A stretch of 64,000 nucleotides of DNA from Bacteroidota bacterium (GTDB lineage Bacteria > Bacteroidota > Bacteroidia > Chitinophagales > LD1), in assembly GCA_947475165.1 (NCBI GenBank), contig CANJLD010000015.1, positions 35,316-99,315 on the forward strand, written 5' to 3'. The notes below the pieces were generated by a model. It searched no databases, was not told where the DNA came from, and saw only the letters and a program-made list of their open reading frames with translations. The translations under genes were made by a program, and so were the position numbers. Each line of letters starts with the position of its first letter. Within the stretch, counting starts at the first letter, position 1. Below are positions 7,304-16,185 of this stretch, one piece after another.

Positions 7304-8665
7304 CTAATTCACTATCCATTTACTCATCTGCGGACAACCCTTCATCGATTCATCAATCCGCACAAAATTTTTACCTCGGTGCAGCTTCATCCATTCTTCT
7401 AACGCTTTTTGTTGTTTTTCTGCTTTTGCTGCTGCCTGAATTTTAGAATAATCCTGATCCAAACTGGCCGGGTGAGGTTTGCTTTCACTCTTCAACCAAA
7501 TAATTCTGTAGCCCTGTTTTTGCTCACCCGTTCTGTCCTGAACGGTATGAGGAAGAACATCAGAGTATTCTCCAACCTTCATCCGGTCAATAGAAAAAAT
7601 CAAAGTGCCGTCAATATCTGCTTTTTCAAAAAAATTAGTCCCGTTTTTCGGATTGGTCATCATGCCGCCAATGCTTTTTGATTGTTCATCATCCGAATAC
7701 TGATTCACCGCTTCACGCCAGCTAATTGAATCCACTTTTAACTGATGCAGGATGCTATCCATCCGGTCGCGTACTACAGCTAAATCAACGCGCGTAACTT
7801 TTGGTTTAATCAGAATGTGGCGCACTTTCAATTTGTCTCCACGCTTTTCATCTACAATAATCAGGTGATAGCCGAAGGGAGTTTCCACGATATCACTCAT
7901 TTCGCCTTCTTTCAATTTGTAAGCCACAGCTTCAAATTCCGGAACAAGTTCACCCCGCTCTATTATGCCAAGGTTTCCTCCATCAAGATAAGAACCAGGG
8001 TCTTCTGAATACTGAATTGCCTTTACAGAAAAATCTGCTCCCTGAATAATATCGTTGCGAATGCCTTCCAATTTTTTACGAGCCAATTCCTTTTCCTGTT
8101 CGCTTACCTTCGGCAGCATAATTATTTCGCCCAACTCTAATTCTGAATTAAAATACGGAACACTATCCTTCGGAATTTTTTCAAAAAATTCTTTTACTTC
8201 TGCCGGTGAAACTTTCAAACCGGCAAAGGCTTTGCCTTTCATTTTATCGCTGAGCAATTGCTTCTCTATATCGTTCTTGAAATCATCTTTCAATTCAATA
8301 ATAGACTTACCGTAATACTCTTCCAGTTTTTCCTTAGAGCTGAAAACTGAAATGAAATATTTTATTCTCCGGTCGAGTTCTGCGTCTACTTCTTCAGGTG
8401 TAGTTGTAACGCTATCCAACATGGCTTGCGCTAAAAAAAGTCGTTCAAGCAAAAGGTTATCAAAAATCACACAACGCATATCAGGGTCAACTGTTCCCTG
8501 ATTTTGCGCTATCATTTGCTGAAACTGCGCTTCAACTTCCGAATGGAGAATAATGTTGTCGCCTACTACCGCAATTACTTTATCTATCTGTGTAGGTTGT
8601 GCAATTACGCTTCCGATTACGAGAGAGAAAAATGCCGCTAAAAATATCTTCTGTAAATTCTTCAT
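7304..8665 (-). CDS. SurA-like periplasmic peptidyl-prolyl isomerase
   Basis: A 453-residue periplasmic chaperone/isomerase. A signal peptide ends near 'SVIAQP' (residue 22). A SurA N-terminal helical domain follows, with 'DKVIAVVGDNIILHSEVEAQ' as its usual opening. Two parvulin (PpiC-type) segments follow: about 170-265, containing 'GGNLGIIERGELVPEFEAVAYKLKEGEMSDIVETPFGYHLI', and about 278-390. SurA-type proteins escort unfolded outer-membrane proteins through the periplasm. The start overlaps the stop of the upstream beta-barrel gene by 4 bp (ATGA), so the two are translationally coupled. The name surA is tempting, but three related genes are present and orthology cannot be set from sequence alone. 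Confidence 0.9.
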   Translation of the reverse strand: MKNLQKIFLAAFFSLVIGSVIAQPTQIDKVIAVVGDNIILHSEVEAQFQQMIAQNQGTVDPDMRCVIFDNLLLERLFLAQAMLDSVTTTPEEVDAELDRRIKYFISVFSSKEKLEEYYGKSIIELKDDFKNDIEKQLLSDKMKGKAFAGLKVSPAEVKEFFEKIPKDSVPYFNSELELGEIIMLPKVSEQEKELARKKLEGIRNDIIQGADFSVKAIQYSEDPGSYLDGGNLGIIERGELVPEFEAVAYKLKEGEMSDIVETPFGYHLIIVDEKRGDKLKVRHILIKPKVTRVDLAVVRDRMDSILHQLKVDSISWREAVNQYSDDEQSKSIGGMMTNPKNGTNFFEKADIDGTLIFSIDRMKVGEYSDVLPHTVQDRTGEQKQGYRIIWLKSESKPHPASLDQDYSKIQAAAKAEKQQKALEEWMKLHRGKNFVRIDESMKGCPQMSKWIVN

Positions 8666-9273
8666 TCTAATTTTTTAAATTCTTTTGAATCGTTCATTAA
8701 CGCGCTTTCTTTCTTCTTGTTGTCTAAGAAAACAAAAAATCCTACAGAAAATCCGCCACGTGTGGTAGGCAACTGGTTTTGATAGCCGGTATTGGTTACA
8801 TACAATCCGAATTCAAGTGAAAGAAGCGGATTGAAGAAATAAGCAGCACCAGCAAAACCGGTAACGTTATAGCCACTAGTACCTGACACATTGTTTTTGC
8901 GAAGCGTGGTAGAAGTAAGATAATTAGCACCGGCTGCAAAAACTCCTTTCAATTGCTTCTTGCCCACATAACCGCGAATTAGCGGACCAATTCCGGAAGT
9001 AAAAGTAGTAGCGGAAACATATTCCTGCGTACTGTTATTAAAAGTTTTTGATGCGCTGATGCCGAATGAATAGCGCGCGCCAATCGCAAGTCCTTTTGTT
9101 ACAAACGCACTGAACTGCGGAGAGAGCGACATGTTAAAACTGTTGTTCTTCCCTTGAAACGCCATACTCATATCGGCACTGCCACCTACTAAATATTTCC
9201 CCTTTTCAGTTTGTGCAACACAACTGATAGAGACAAAAGCAAAAAGAAGAAGGAACAGCTTTTTCATTTTCAC
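8662..9273 (-). CDS. Small outer-membrane beta-barrel protein
   Basis: A 203-residue predicted porin-like barrel with a signal peptide ending at 'ISCVAQTE' (about residue 20). Short glycine/aromatic-rich amphipathic strands run throughout ('KGLAIGARYSFGIS', 'LLSLEFGLYVTNTGY', 'GGFSVGFFVFL'). No catalytic motif is seen. It lies inside the SurA/parvulin operon, overlapping both neighbours by 4 bp, so it is expressed with chaperones that assemble proteins of its own class. The 'NKKKESALMNDSKEFKKLE' tail after the last strand looks soluble. The exact family is uncertain. Confidence 0.75.
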   Translation of the reverse strand: MKMKKLFLLLFAFVSISCVAQTEKGKYLVGGSADMSMAFQGKNNSFNMSLSPQFSAFVTKGLAIGARYSFGISASKTFNNSTQEYVSATTFTSGIGPLIRGYVGKKQLKGVFAAGANYLTSTTLRKNNVSGTSGYNVTGFAGAAYFFNPLLSLEFGLYVTNTGYQNQLPTTRGGFSVGFFVFLDNKKKESALMNDSKEFKKLE

Positions 9274-10124
9274 TTCACTAAAATTTCAAACGATTTTGAT
9301 TTAATACCATCCTGGTAAATTTTATCGTAAACTCTTTCTACCAGCTGTAATCTCCGCTTTTCAATAATTGCTTTAACCATTTGTTCCTGAATAAATTCAA
9401 GCGGTGCCGGTTCATCCTTTTTTATTACATCCACAATTTTAACAAACCACGAACCTTCATCTGTTTTGAATTCTCTGAAAGTTTTTGAGCTGCTCAAAGA
9501 ATTTATATCGCCTTCACCCACCGGGAAATTCTTTAAAACATTTTCCTTTTCATACCACATGCCTTTGTCTATGGTATAGCTGGTTGCATATTCTTTACAA
9601 TAGCCTTCCATTTTGCGAAGGTCTTCATCATCTTTTGGCTTTGTAATCCACTTGCGGGCATCGGCTAAATTAGGAGCATCAGGTTTTAACTTTATGAAGA
9701 ACAGCAAATACACATCATTATCAAGCAAAAAATCACCTTTTAATTTTTCATACCAATCGGTTAATTCCTTTTGCCTAATAGCAGTGTCTAATTTTTGGTT
9801 GATGAGTGCTTTCTCATATTCGTACAGCAAAAGCGTTTCGCGATAGTCTTCTACTTTTTTTGTAATGCCTACATCTTCTTCCGGAATATTTTCGATTGCC
9901 TTTTGTAGCAACAATTTTTTCCTCGCCCAGTTTTCTGCATAATTTTTCAGCACGTCCAAACTGTCTTTTCCTTTCAATCCTTTGGTGAGCGACTGAATAT
10001 CGGATGCATACAAATACTCATCGTTTACACGCGCAATTACGTCAGCATCTGTATTTGTTTCCTTTTTGAAAAAAGAACAAGAAGCAAGTAAGCCGATAAG
10101 AAAAAAAAGGAAAACCTTTTTCAA
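9270..10124 (-). CDS. SurA-N-like lipoprotein of the PPIase operon
   Basis: A 284-residue lipoprotein. The leader 'MKKVFLFFLIGLLASCSFF' has a lipobox L-A-S-C with the modified cysteine at residue 16. The mature part begins 'DADVIARVNDEYLYASDIQSL', like the SurA N-terminal domain, and is helical. I do not see a clear parvulin signature, so it may be a chaperone-only relative of the two flanking isomerases. It overlaps the downstream barrel gene by 4 bp and follows the 658-residue isomerase after 65 bp containing a hairpin. Bacteroidota commonly carry such a set of three in one operon. Confidence 0.75.
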   Translation of the reverse strand: MKKVFLFFLIGLLASCSFFKKETNTDADVIARVNDEYLYASDIQSLTKGLKGKDSLDVLKNYAENWARKKLLLQKAIENIPEEDVGITKKVEDYRETLLLYEYEKALINQKLDTAIRQKELTDWYEKLKGDFLLDNDVYLLFFIKLKPDAPNLADARKWITKPKDDEDLRKMEGYCKEYATSYTIDKGMWYEKENVLKNFPVGEGDINSLSSSKTFREFKTDEGSWFVKIVDVIKKDEPAPLEFIQEQMVKAIIEKRRLQLVERVYDKIYQDGIKSKSFEILVK

Positions 10125-10160
10125 GCAGAAAGTTTGGGTTGTGAACTTATTTAAAAAATT

Positions 10161-10183
10161 GTCCCCCTGTATAAGAGGGGGAC
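10161..10183. terminator. Hairpin between two PPIase-operon genes
   Basis: GTCCCCCT (10161-10168) and AGGGGGAC (10176-10183) make a perfect 8-bp G/C-rich stem. It lies between the stop of the 658-residue isomerase and the start of the lipoprotein gene, where it could partly terminate or stabilise the transcript. Confidence 0.45.
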
Positions 10184-10189
10184 TTTCGT

Positions 10190-12166
10190 TTATCTTTTGA
10201 TGAGTGAGGTAAAAACGAGTTCATTTACCTCAATCGGATATTTTTTTCTCAAATCAGCCAACCATGTTTTTTCCAGATATTCCTGATAGTCTGAAACGAT
10301 ATAGCCTTTCGCTTCTTTCAAAGTTTTTGGTTCTGGTTTCGCAATTTGTTTAATCAGAATAAACTGATAGCTGCTGTCGTTAAGTTTTGCAATTGGATTC
10401 AAACCAACTTTCCAGTTTGTTTTATCCACTACATCATAAGCACCTTTCTCATACTTTCCTTCAATAGTTGAAATGTGTGCTTTCTCTCCGTCTTTATTCA
10501 ATTTCGCTTTTATTTCGGCAGGCGATTTTTTAGCTGCAAGTTTATAAGCGGCATCACAAATCTTTTTGTCGTTGCAGTTGAAAATTACAGCTTCTGCACG
10601 GTCGTTCCACAAATATTTCTGTTCGTTATTTTTTCTGAATGCTTCCAGACCGGTAGTATCTTTTACTGCTTTGGTCCAAACCATTCTGTCCATCAGTTCA
10701 AACAAAAGAATTCCGTCTTTGTATTCTTTCATCAGGTTTTTAAAATCGGGCTTCTTGGTTTCCAACATGCTTTCTTCATACTCTAAACATTTGGCATTTA
10801 CAAAACCATCGTAGTATTCATTCAGTAAAGCGTCTTTGTTTTTATCGCTTCTCTTCTTTGAGTTTTTCTCGATGTAATCAGCAAAATCATTAGTAGTATA
10901 ATCTTTACCTGCCAACACAAATAATGATTTGCTGCTGGTGCGAAGTGCGCTGTCTGCTCTCCAGTTGCCTTTGAAAATGGCACTGTCAAGTTTGGAAACA
11001 AAACTACTTTTGATATCAGGAAACTGACTGAATCCGTTTTCCTTTTTAATGCGCTCGACCAAAACTGATTTAGCCACTTGCGAGCGCGAATCTCTTTCTA
11101 CTTTCTTTTTAACATCAGCTTTTGCATCAGCAAACGAAGGCATTTCGCGTTTTTCCAAACGCTTAATAATATGCCAGCCGAATTGGGTCATCACCGGTTT
11201 GGTGATATCACCATCTTTTTGCAAGCCAAAGGCAGCATCTTCAAATTCCGGAACCATCCTGATAGAAGTTCCCGAACCGAACCACTGCAATTCTCCGCCT
11301 TTTACACGGGTTGCTTTATCATCCGAGAAAGTCTTGACCGCCTCTTCAAAAGGGAGTTTTCCGGAAGAGATAAGTCCATATACATTCTCAATTTGTTTTT
11401 TCACAGAATCTTTTTGTGCCAGTGTTGCATTTTCAGGGAAACGAATCAGCAAATGCGCCACATGAACTTGCCCGCGTGCAGAACGAACCTGATTTACTTT
11501 TACCAAGTGATATCCAAACTCGGTGCGGACCGGTGTAATACCAGTTTCGCCAGGCTTCAAATTGTAAACAGCAGTTTCAAATGGATAAATAGTTCCGAAT
11601 ACGGTAAACCAACCAATATTTCCTTCGTTAGTTTTTGCCGAAGGGTCTTCTGAATTTTCTTTTGCAACTTTCTCAAAAACTTCACCTTTATCCAGGCGTT
11701 TCTTTAGCGCAAGAATTTTTTTGAAAGCGGCAAGAGTATCTGCGGGGTTTGCGTTTTCATCGCACTTTACCAAAATGTGGCTGGCGTTTATTTCTGTCTT
11801 TGAACGCTCGTAACCTTCAGTAATCAACTTGTCTGAAATTTCGCGATCGGTTAAATACGATTTAGCGAGTTGTTTTCTGTAGCCTTCCAATTCAGTTTTT
11901 AAACTGCTGATAGTATCTAAGTGAAGTGCTTCGGCCTCTTTTACTTTAAGGCGGAAGTTTTCATAAAGATTTAAATAATCGCGTAACGATTTTTCGCTGT
12001 AATCAGCCTGATTGTTGACGTTGTTTTTGTTGTAAACGTATTGGAAATCGCTCACCGTAACCTTATCGCCACCGGCTGTAAAAAGGGTGCGGGTATCGGT
12101 ACTGGTTTGTGCAAAAGCGGAAACTAAAAACAGGGAGAGAGAAACTACTGCAAAATGCTTCTTCAT
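10190..12166 (-). CDS. Large periplasmic peptidyl-prolyl isomerase with two parvulin domains
   Basis: A 658-residue secreted isomerase/chaperone and the first gene of the cluster on this strand. The signal peptide ends at 'VSAFAQTS' (about residue 20). An N-terminal chaperone region opens 'GGDKVTVSDFQYVYNKNN'. Two parvulin domains follow: about 125-230 ('INASHILVKCDENANPADT' to 'TEFGYHLVKVNQVR') and about 235-340 ('VHVAHLLIRF' to 'TQFGWHIIKRLEKR'). A long C-terminal helical region of about 300 residues has no motif I recognise. It is larger than E. coli SurA (428 residues), mainly because of that C-terminal part. The likely role is folding or escort of outer-membrane and T9SS proteins. Confidence 0.9.
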   Translation of the reverse strand: MKKHFAVVSLSLFLVSAFAQTSTDTRTLFTAGGDKVTVSDFQYVYNKNNVNNQADYSEKSLRDYLNLYENFRLKVKEAEALHLDTISSLKTELEGYRKQLAKSYLTDREISDKLITEGYERSKTEINASHILVKCDENANPADTLAAFKKILALKKRLDKGEVFEKVAKENSEDPSAKTNEGNIGWFTVFGTIYPFETAVYNLKPGETGITPVRTEFGYHLVKVNQVRSARGQVHVAHLLIRFPENATLAQKDSVKKQIENVYGLISSGKLPFEEAVKTFSDDKATRVKGGELQWFGSGTSIRMVPEFEDAAFGLQKDGDITKPVMTQFGWHIIKRLEKREMPSFADAKADVKKKVERDSRSQVAKSVLVERIKKENGFSQFPDIKSSFVSKLDSAIFKGNWRADSALRTSSKSLFVLAGKDYTTNDFADYIEKNSKKRSDKNKDALLNEYYDGFVNAKCLEYEESMLETKKPDFKNLMKEYKDGILLFELMDRMVWTKAVKDTTGLEAFRKNNEQKYLWNDRAEAVIFNCNDKKICDAAYKLAAKKSPAEIKAKLNKDGEKAHISTIEGKYEKGAYDVVDKTNWKVGLNPIAKLNDSSYQFILIKQIAKPEPKTLKEAKGYIVSDYQEYLEKTWLADLRKKYPIEVNELVFTSLIKR

Positions 12167-12285
12167 ATTGGGTCTTATTTTTTGATTGTGGCAAATATTA
12201 TCTGCCTTTTTTAATGAGGGGCGAAGTTAGTTTTTTTTAACAGCGGAGGAAATGCAGAATTGGGAGGACAAAATGAAAAATTAAC

Positions 12286-12344
12286 GCCACGAATTACACG
12301 AATTTTTAAATACATAAGGTTGTTCAATTCGTGTAATTCGTGGC
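12286..12344. repeat. Dispersed inverted repeat, copy 1 (19-bp arms)
   Basis: GCCACGAATTACACGAATT (12286-12304) is followed after 21 bp by its exact reverse complement (12326-12344). Each arm is itself a near-tandem CACGAATTA/CACGAATT. A second, diverged copy lies at 28530-28587. It sits between the isomerase operon and rlmD, which diverge here, so it is within promoter territory rather than at a gene end. It resembles a small palindromic dispersed repeat. Confidence 0.75.
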
Positions 12345-12377
12345 TTACTTCTTATCTCAAAAACTATTTTTACCCGC

Positions 12378-13784
12378 ATGAAGAATAAGCCGAGGAAAAT
12401 TTTGAGCGATGTGGTAATTACGGATATGAGCAGCGAAGGCATGGGGATTGCGCGCATTGAAGGCAAAGTGATTTTTGCAGAGAAGGCGGTGCCTGGTGAT
12501 GTGGTAGATGTGGAAGTTCGCAAAAGCAAAAAGAGTTTTACCGAAGGGGTAATTGCAGAATTGAAAACAGTATCGCCACTTCGGATAAAAGCAGAGTGTC
12601 AGCATTTTGGCGTTTGTGGTGGCTGTAAATGGCAGCACATTAGTTATGCCGAGCAAATGAAATTCAAAAAGAAAATTGTAGCCGATGCTTTTGAGCGAAT
12701 TGGCAAAATTGATTTCCCGCAAATGCCGGATGTGTTGGGTTGCGAAAGAAATTTCTTCTACCGCAACAAATTAGAATTTGCTTTTACCGATAGACGTTGG
12801 TTGACTGAAACAGAAATTAAAAGTGGAACAACGTATGAGCATCGCAATGCTTTGGGCTTTCATGTGCCGGGAAGTTTTTCGGGAGTAATTGATATTGAAA
12901 AATGCTGGCTGCAAGCAGACCCATCCAATCAAATAAGACTTGCGGTAAAGGAATTTGCATTGAAGAACGGCCACACATTTTTTAATCTGAAAGACCAAAG
13001 CGGTTTGTTGCGAAACCTGATGATTCGCACAACATCTACCGGAGAAATATTGGTGCTTATTGCATTTTATGAAAGCGATGAAGAAAAGATTGACGCATTG
13101 CTGAAATATGTAAACGAAACGTTTCCGCAAATTACTTCGCTGCAATATGTCATCAACGGCAAGCGCAACGATACTATCTACGACTTGGAGCCGAAAGTTT
13201 ATAAAGGCAATGCTTATATCATTGAGCAACTCGGTAACTATCAGTTTAAGATTGGAACAAAAAGTTTTTTCCAAACCAATTCGGTGCAGGCAAAAGTGTT
13301 GTATGATATAACAAAAGACTTTGCCGCGCTGAAATCCGATGATGTGGTTTATGATTTATATACCGGTGTAGGAAGTATTGCGCTTTATGTTTCCGATTCA
13401 TGTAAACGTGTGGTGGGTGTTGAATTAATAGAAGCTGCTATTGCAGATGCAAAAGAAAATGCCAAACTGAACTTAGTTGACAATTGCACTTTTTATGCAG
13501 GCGATATGCGCATGGTGTTGAAGCCTGAATTTATTGCAACAAACGGTAAGCCTGATGTGGTGATAACCGACCCGCCACGCGCAGGCATGCATGAAGATGT
13601 AGTGAAAATGCTTTTACAATTAGAAGCACCGAAGATTGTTTATGTGAGTTGTAACCCTGCTACGCAGGCGCGCGACCTGCAATTGCTTTCTGAAAAATAT
13701 GAAGTAGTTCGAGTGCAACCGGTCGACATGTTTCCGCATACCACACATATTGAGAATGTGGCTGAACTGCGATTGAAGAGTTGA
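12378..13784 (+). CDS. rlmD: 23S rRNA (uracil1939-C5)-methyltransferase, RlmD/RumA family
   Basis: A 468-residue iron-sulfur, SAM-dependent RNA m5U methyltransferase. A TRAM RNA-binding domain covers residues about 5-65. The [4Fe-4S] cysteines are C74, C80 and C83 ('CQHFGVCGGCKW'), with C176 in 'IEKCWLQ' as the likely fourth. The catalytic domain has 'SFFQTN', the SAM-binding 'VYDLYTGVGSIALYVS', 'DPPRAGMHEDVV' and the nucleophile in 'VYVSCNPATQARDL'. Which uridine is the target cannot be known from sequence; RlmD (U1939) is the closest standard name, RlmCD-like activity being an alternative. Start at ATG 12378, a few bases after a TATTTTTA box. Confidence 0.88.
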   Translation: MKNKPRKILSDVVITDMSSEGMGIARIEGKVIFAEKAVPGDVVDVEVRKSKKSFTEGVIAELKTVSPLRIKAECQHFGVCGGCKWQHISYAEQMKFKKKIVADAFERIGKIDFPQMPDVLGCERNFFYRNKLEFAFTDRRWLTETEIKSGTTYEHRNALGFHVPGSFSGVIDIEKCWLQADPSNQIRLAVKEFALKNGHTFFNLKDQSGLLRNLMIRTTSTGEILVLIAFYESDEEKIDALLKYVNETFPQITSLQYVINGKRNDTIYDLEPKVYKGNAYIIEQLGNYQFKIGTKSFFQTNSVQAKVLYDITKDFAALKSDDVVYDLYTGVGSIALYVSDSCKRVVGVELIEAAIADAKENAKLNLVDNCTFYAGDMRMVLKPEFIATNGKPDVVITDPPRAGMHEDVVKMLLQLEAPKIVYVSCNPATQARDLQLLSEKYEVVRVQPVDMFPHTTHIENVAELRLKS

Positions 13785-13845
13785 TCGAAGACAGATTTTG
13801 TATTTATCATTTTACTTCTAAACTTGTATTTGAATCAATGCTTTT

Positions 13846-14223
13846 ATGAATCTTGACGAAGAAATATACAAGTCGCTACATGATGATTTAGAAATTTGTC
13901 GCGACTACATCCGGCAGATTTCAACCGGTATGGTGCGTGGCGATGTAACCAAGTATCCGATTTTTGTTGCTATACGCGGAGAGAATGATGTGGACTTAGG
14001 TTTGCCAATTGTAAACCGTGCTGACTTTGATATTAGCTGGAATTTCAACGCATCGCACCTCGAAGAATTTGTAAGTAAGGGAGTAGTGATTCGTGAGAAA
14101 GCAAACGACTTTATTAAAGCGTATAAAAATCCTGCGGAGTTTATGTGTGTGTTTGTGGCTGAGGATGATAATGCCAGCTTTGTGTTTATGCCTTATGAAA
14201 AGGACGTGGCAAATCTTAATTGA
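13846..14223 (+). CDS. Conserved small protein of unknown function
   Basis: A 125-residue acidic soluble protein with no signal peptide or membrane segment. I do not recognise the family. Visible features are a helical N-terminus ('LDEEIYKSLHDDLEICRDYIRQI'), a beta-rich middle ('KYPIFVAIRGENDVDLGLPIV', 'DFDISWNFNASHLEEFVSKGVV') and 'AEFMCVFVAEDDNASFVFMPYEK' near the end. The composition and frame preference match neighbouring genes, so it is very probably a real gene. It begins 62 bp after rlmD, with a TGTATTTG box at about 13826, and overlaps the convergent apaG by 8 bp. Confidence 0.7.
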   Translation: MNLDEEIYKSLHDDLEICRDYIRQISTGMVRGDVTKYPIFVAIRGENDVDLGLPIVNRADFDISWNFNASHLEEFVSKGVVIREKANDFIKAYKNPAEFMCVFVAEDDNASFVFMPYEKDVANLN

Positions 14224-14602
14224 GAATTACCGGAGCAATCAATTTAAACGCGGGAATTTTTACATCAAACTCTTTTCGTTCCTGTTTGTTTTCGAAAATG
14301 TAAACACCTTCCATTTTACCGATTGCTGTAAGCAAATTACAGCCGGATACATATTGAAAAGAATCACCGGGATATAACACGGGCAGGCGACCAACTACAC
14401 CATCGCCTTCTACTAATCGTTTGTCAAAATTAGAATCGGTGATTTTCCATTTCCTTCTCAATAGCTGAATAGTAAAATTGTTGTGGTTGAAAAGAGTGAT
14501 GTGGTAAGCAAAGAAAAACTCACTCTTCAAAATATTAGAATGCTCGGGCTGGAAAATAGTTTCCACCTGAACTTCTACCCCTGATGTGACGAGTGTTTCC
14601 AT
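14216..14602 (-). CDS. apaG: ApaG-domain protein
   Basis: A 128-residue protein consisting of a single ApaG (DUF525) domain, a fibronectin-III-like beta sandwich. Hallmarks are 'VQVETIFQPEHSN' early on, 'FAYHITLFNHNNFTIQLLRRKWKITDSN' in the middle, then 'VEGDGVVGRLPVLYPGDSFQYVSGC', the G-V-v-G-x-x-P-x-l-x-P-G-x-x-f-x-Y-x-S pattern. Classic ApaG was linked to Co/Mg handling, but the molecular role is not settled. I start at the second Met (14602); an ATG two codons upstream is equally possible. It follows gmk by about 40 bp on the same strand. Confidence 0.9.
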   Translation of the reverse strand: METLVTSGVEVQVETIFQPEHSNILKSEFFFAYHITLFNHNNFTIQLLRRKWKITDSNFDKRLVEGDGVVGRLPVLYPGDSFQYVSGCNLLTAIGKMEGVYIFENKQERKEFDVKIPAFKLIAPVILN

Positions 14603-14641
14603 TTGCAAATTGAATGTAGCTTCTCTTTTTTAAAAACCAAA

Positions 14642-15259
14642 TTAATGAACGTGTTGTGTTTGCGGTTTCAAAAAACTGGTGATGTTATTTTTAACGCGCA
14701 TATAGGCGGTATCGAAATCGTGGTTCACAACAATCTTATCAAACTTGTCTGCATAGGTTAATTCTTCTTCGCTGCGTTTGATTCTTGCTTTCAAACTTTT
14801 CGCATCTTCTGTTCCGCGGTTTTTCAAACGGTTAATGAGCGATTCTTTAGAAGGCGGGGCAATAAAAATTGTAAGACAATCATTGCCGAATTGCTTTTTC
14901 AGATTCAATGCGCCCTTTACATCAATATCAAACACTACTACTTTCCGCTGGTTCCAAATCTTTTCCATCTCTACCTTTAATGTGCCGTAGAACTTGCCTG
15001 GATACACCTCTTCGTATTCAACAAATGCGTTGGATGCAATTTTCTGTTTGAAATCATCAACGGAAATAAAATGATAATGACTTGCGTGGTCTTCTCCGGT
15101 TCTTTTCTCGCGCGTAGTGCACGAAACCGAAAACGCTAGGGCGGGATTATGCTGCAATAATTTTTTTACGATAGAAGATTTTCCTGCCCCGCTCGGAGCG
15201 GTTATAATCACTAATTTTCTTGGTGGAATTAAAACCCGTGTAAATGAATGTCCCGACAT
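14642..15259 (-). CDS. gmk: Guanylate kinase
   Basis: A 205-residue cytosolic kinase converting GMP and ATP to GDP and ADP. The P-loop 'APSGAGKSS' is at residues 21-29. GMP-binding residues occur in 'SCTTREKRTGEDHASHYHF' (S/T-R-x-x-R-x-G-E), and 'VVFDIDVKGALNLKK' supplies the acidic and guanine-contacting segment. The length is normal. Only 3 bp separate it from yicC upstream, a pairing seen in many bacteria, and apaG follows, so a yicC-gmk-apaG operon is likely. Confidence 0.95.
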   Translation of the reverse strand: MSGHSFTRVLIPPRKLVIITAPSGAGKSSIVKKLLQHNPALAFSVSCTTREKRTGEDHASHYHFISVDDFKQKIASNAFVEYEEVYPGKFYGTLKVEMEKIWNQRKVVVFDIDVKGALNLKKQFGNDCLTIFIAPPSKESLINRLKNRGTEDAKSLKARIKRSEEELTYADKFDKIVVNHDFDTAYMRVKNNITSFLKPQTQHVH

Positions 15260-15262
15260 GGC

Positions 15263-16141
15263 TTAAAGTATGTTGTTTGTTTGTTCTTTTATTTTCTCCA
15301 GTTCATCTTTCATATTCACTACAATCTTTTGCATCACCGCATCATTCGCTTTAGAGCCAACAGTATTTATTTCTCTTCCCAATTCCTGCGCAATAAAATT
15401 GAGTTTACGACCTTTCAATTCTTCTTTATCGGCAATGCAGATTTTGAAATAATCGCAATGCGATTTCAAGCGCGTTAGTTCCTCGGTGATGTCAAGTTTT
15501 TCGATGTAGTAAATTACTTCCTGCTCAAAACGGTTTTGGTCAATCTTATCTTTCTGCACAAACGTGTCGAGGTTGTTTTTTAAACGCTCACGAATCTCTT
15601 TCACTCTGCGTTTATCTTCCGAACTCAAGTCAGCGGAAAGGTTTACAATGTTGGTGATTCGCAAAGTCAACTCCGTGTCTAAAGATTTGCCCTCGATAAC
15701 TCTGAAAGATTCCACTTCACCTATTGCCTTTCCTAAAATTTCTTCGATGCGCTTTAATTCATCCTCGCTCGCTTCTTCATGGCTTTCACCAATTACATCG
15801 GGCATTTTTAAAATGGTAGGAAGAAGATTTTCCGTGCTCGCACCTATTTCATCGGCAATAGCCTTAAATTCTTCGAAGTAAGATTTAATCAATTCTCTGT
15901 TTAACGATAGTTCGCTTGAAGCAGTGTTGTGTTCAAGCGTGATGTAAACATCAATTTTGCCGCGTTGCAAAACACCGGTTACTTTATTGCGGAGCGCATA
16001 TTCATATTCGCGGTATTTGCTTGGTAGCTTAATGCTCAGGTCAAGACCTTTCTGGCTGTTGAGCGATTTTATCTCAACATTAACGGTTCGTTCGTCAATT
16101 TGTCCGCTGGCTTTTCCAAAGCCGGTCATCGATTTTAGCAT
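15263..16141 (-). CDS. YicC/YloC-family endoribonuclease
   Basis: A 292-residue protein with the YicC N-terminal domain ('MLKSMTGFGKA' and 'VEIKSLNSQKGLDLSIKLP') and the C-terminal DUF1732 domain ('RLKSHCDYFKICIADKEELKGRKLNFIAQELGREINTVGSKAND'). YicC proteins are endoribonucleases implicated in small-RNA turnover and stationary-phase survival. The ATG at 16141 is directly preceded, on this strand, by TACATTCG-CCCC, predicting a leaderless or nearly leaderless mRNA. It forms an operon with gmk. Confidence 0.93.
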   Translation of the reverse strand: MLKSMTGFGKASGQIDERTVNVEIKSLNSQKGLDLSIKLPSKYREYEYALRNKVTGVLQRGKIDVYITLEHNTASSELSLNRELIKSYFEEFKAIADEIGASTENLLPTILKMPDVIGESHEEASEDELKRIEEILGKAIGEVESFRVIEGKSLDTELTLRITNIVNLSADLSSEDKRRVKEIRERLKNNLDTFVQKDKIDQNRFEQEVIYYIEKLDITEELTRLKSHCDYFKICIADKEELKGRKLNFIAQELGREINTVGSKANDAVMQKIVVNMKDELEKIKEQTNNIL

Positions 16142-16153
16142 GGGGCGAATGTA
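16142..16153 (-). promoter_or_regulatory. -7 box abutting the yicC start (TACATTCG-CCCC)
   Basis: Read on the minus strand, TACATTCG (16153-16146) is followed by CCCC (16145-16142) and the ATG at 16141. The box differs from TAnnTTTG at one position and leaves room for essentially no 5' untranslated region. Confidence 0.6.
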
Positions 16154-16185
16154 GAAAATACATTGAAACGCTGATGCCGGTGCTT

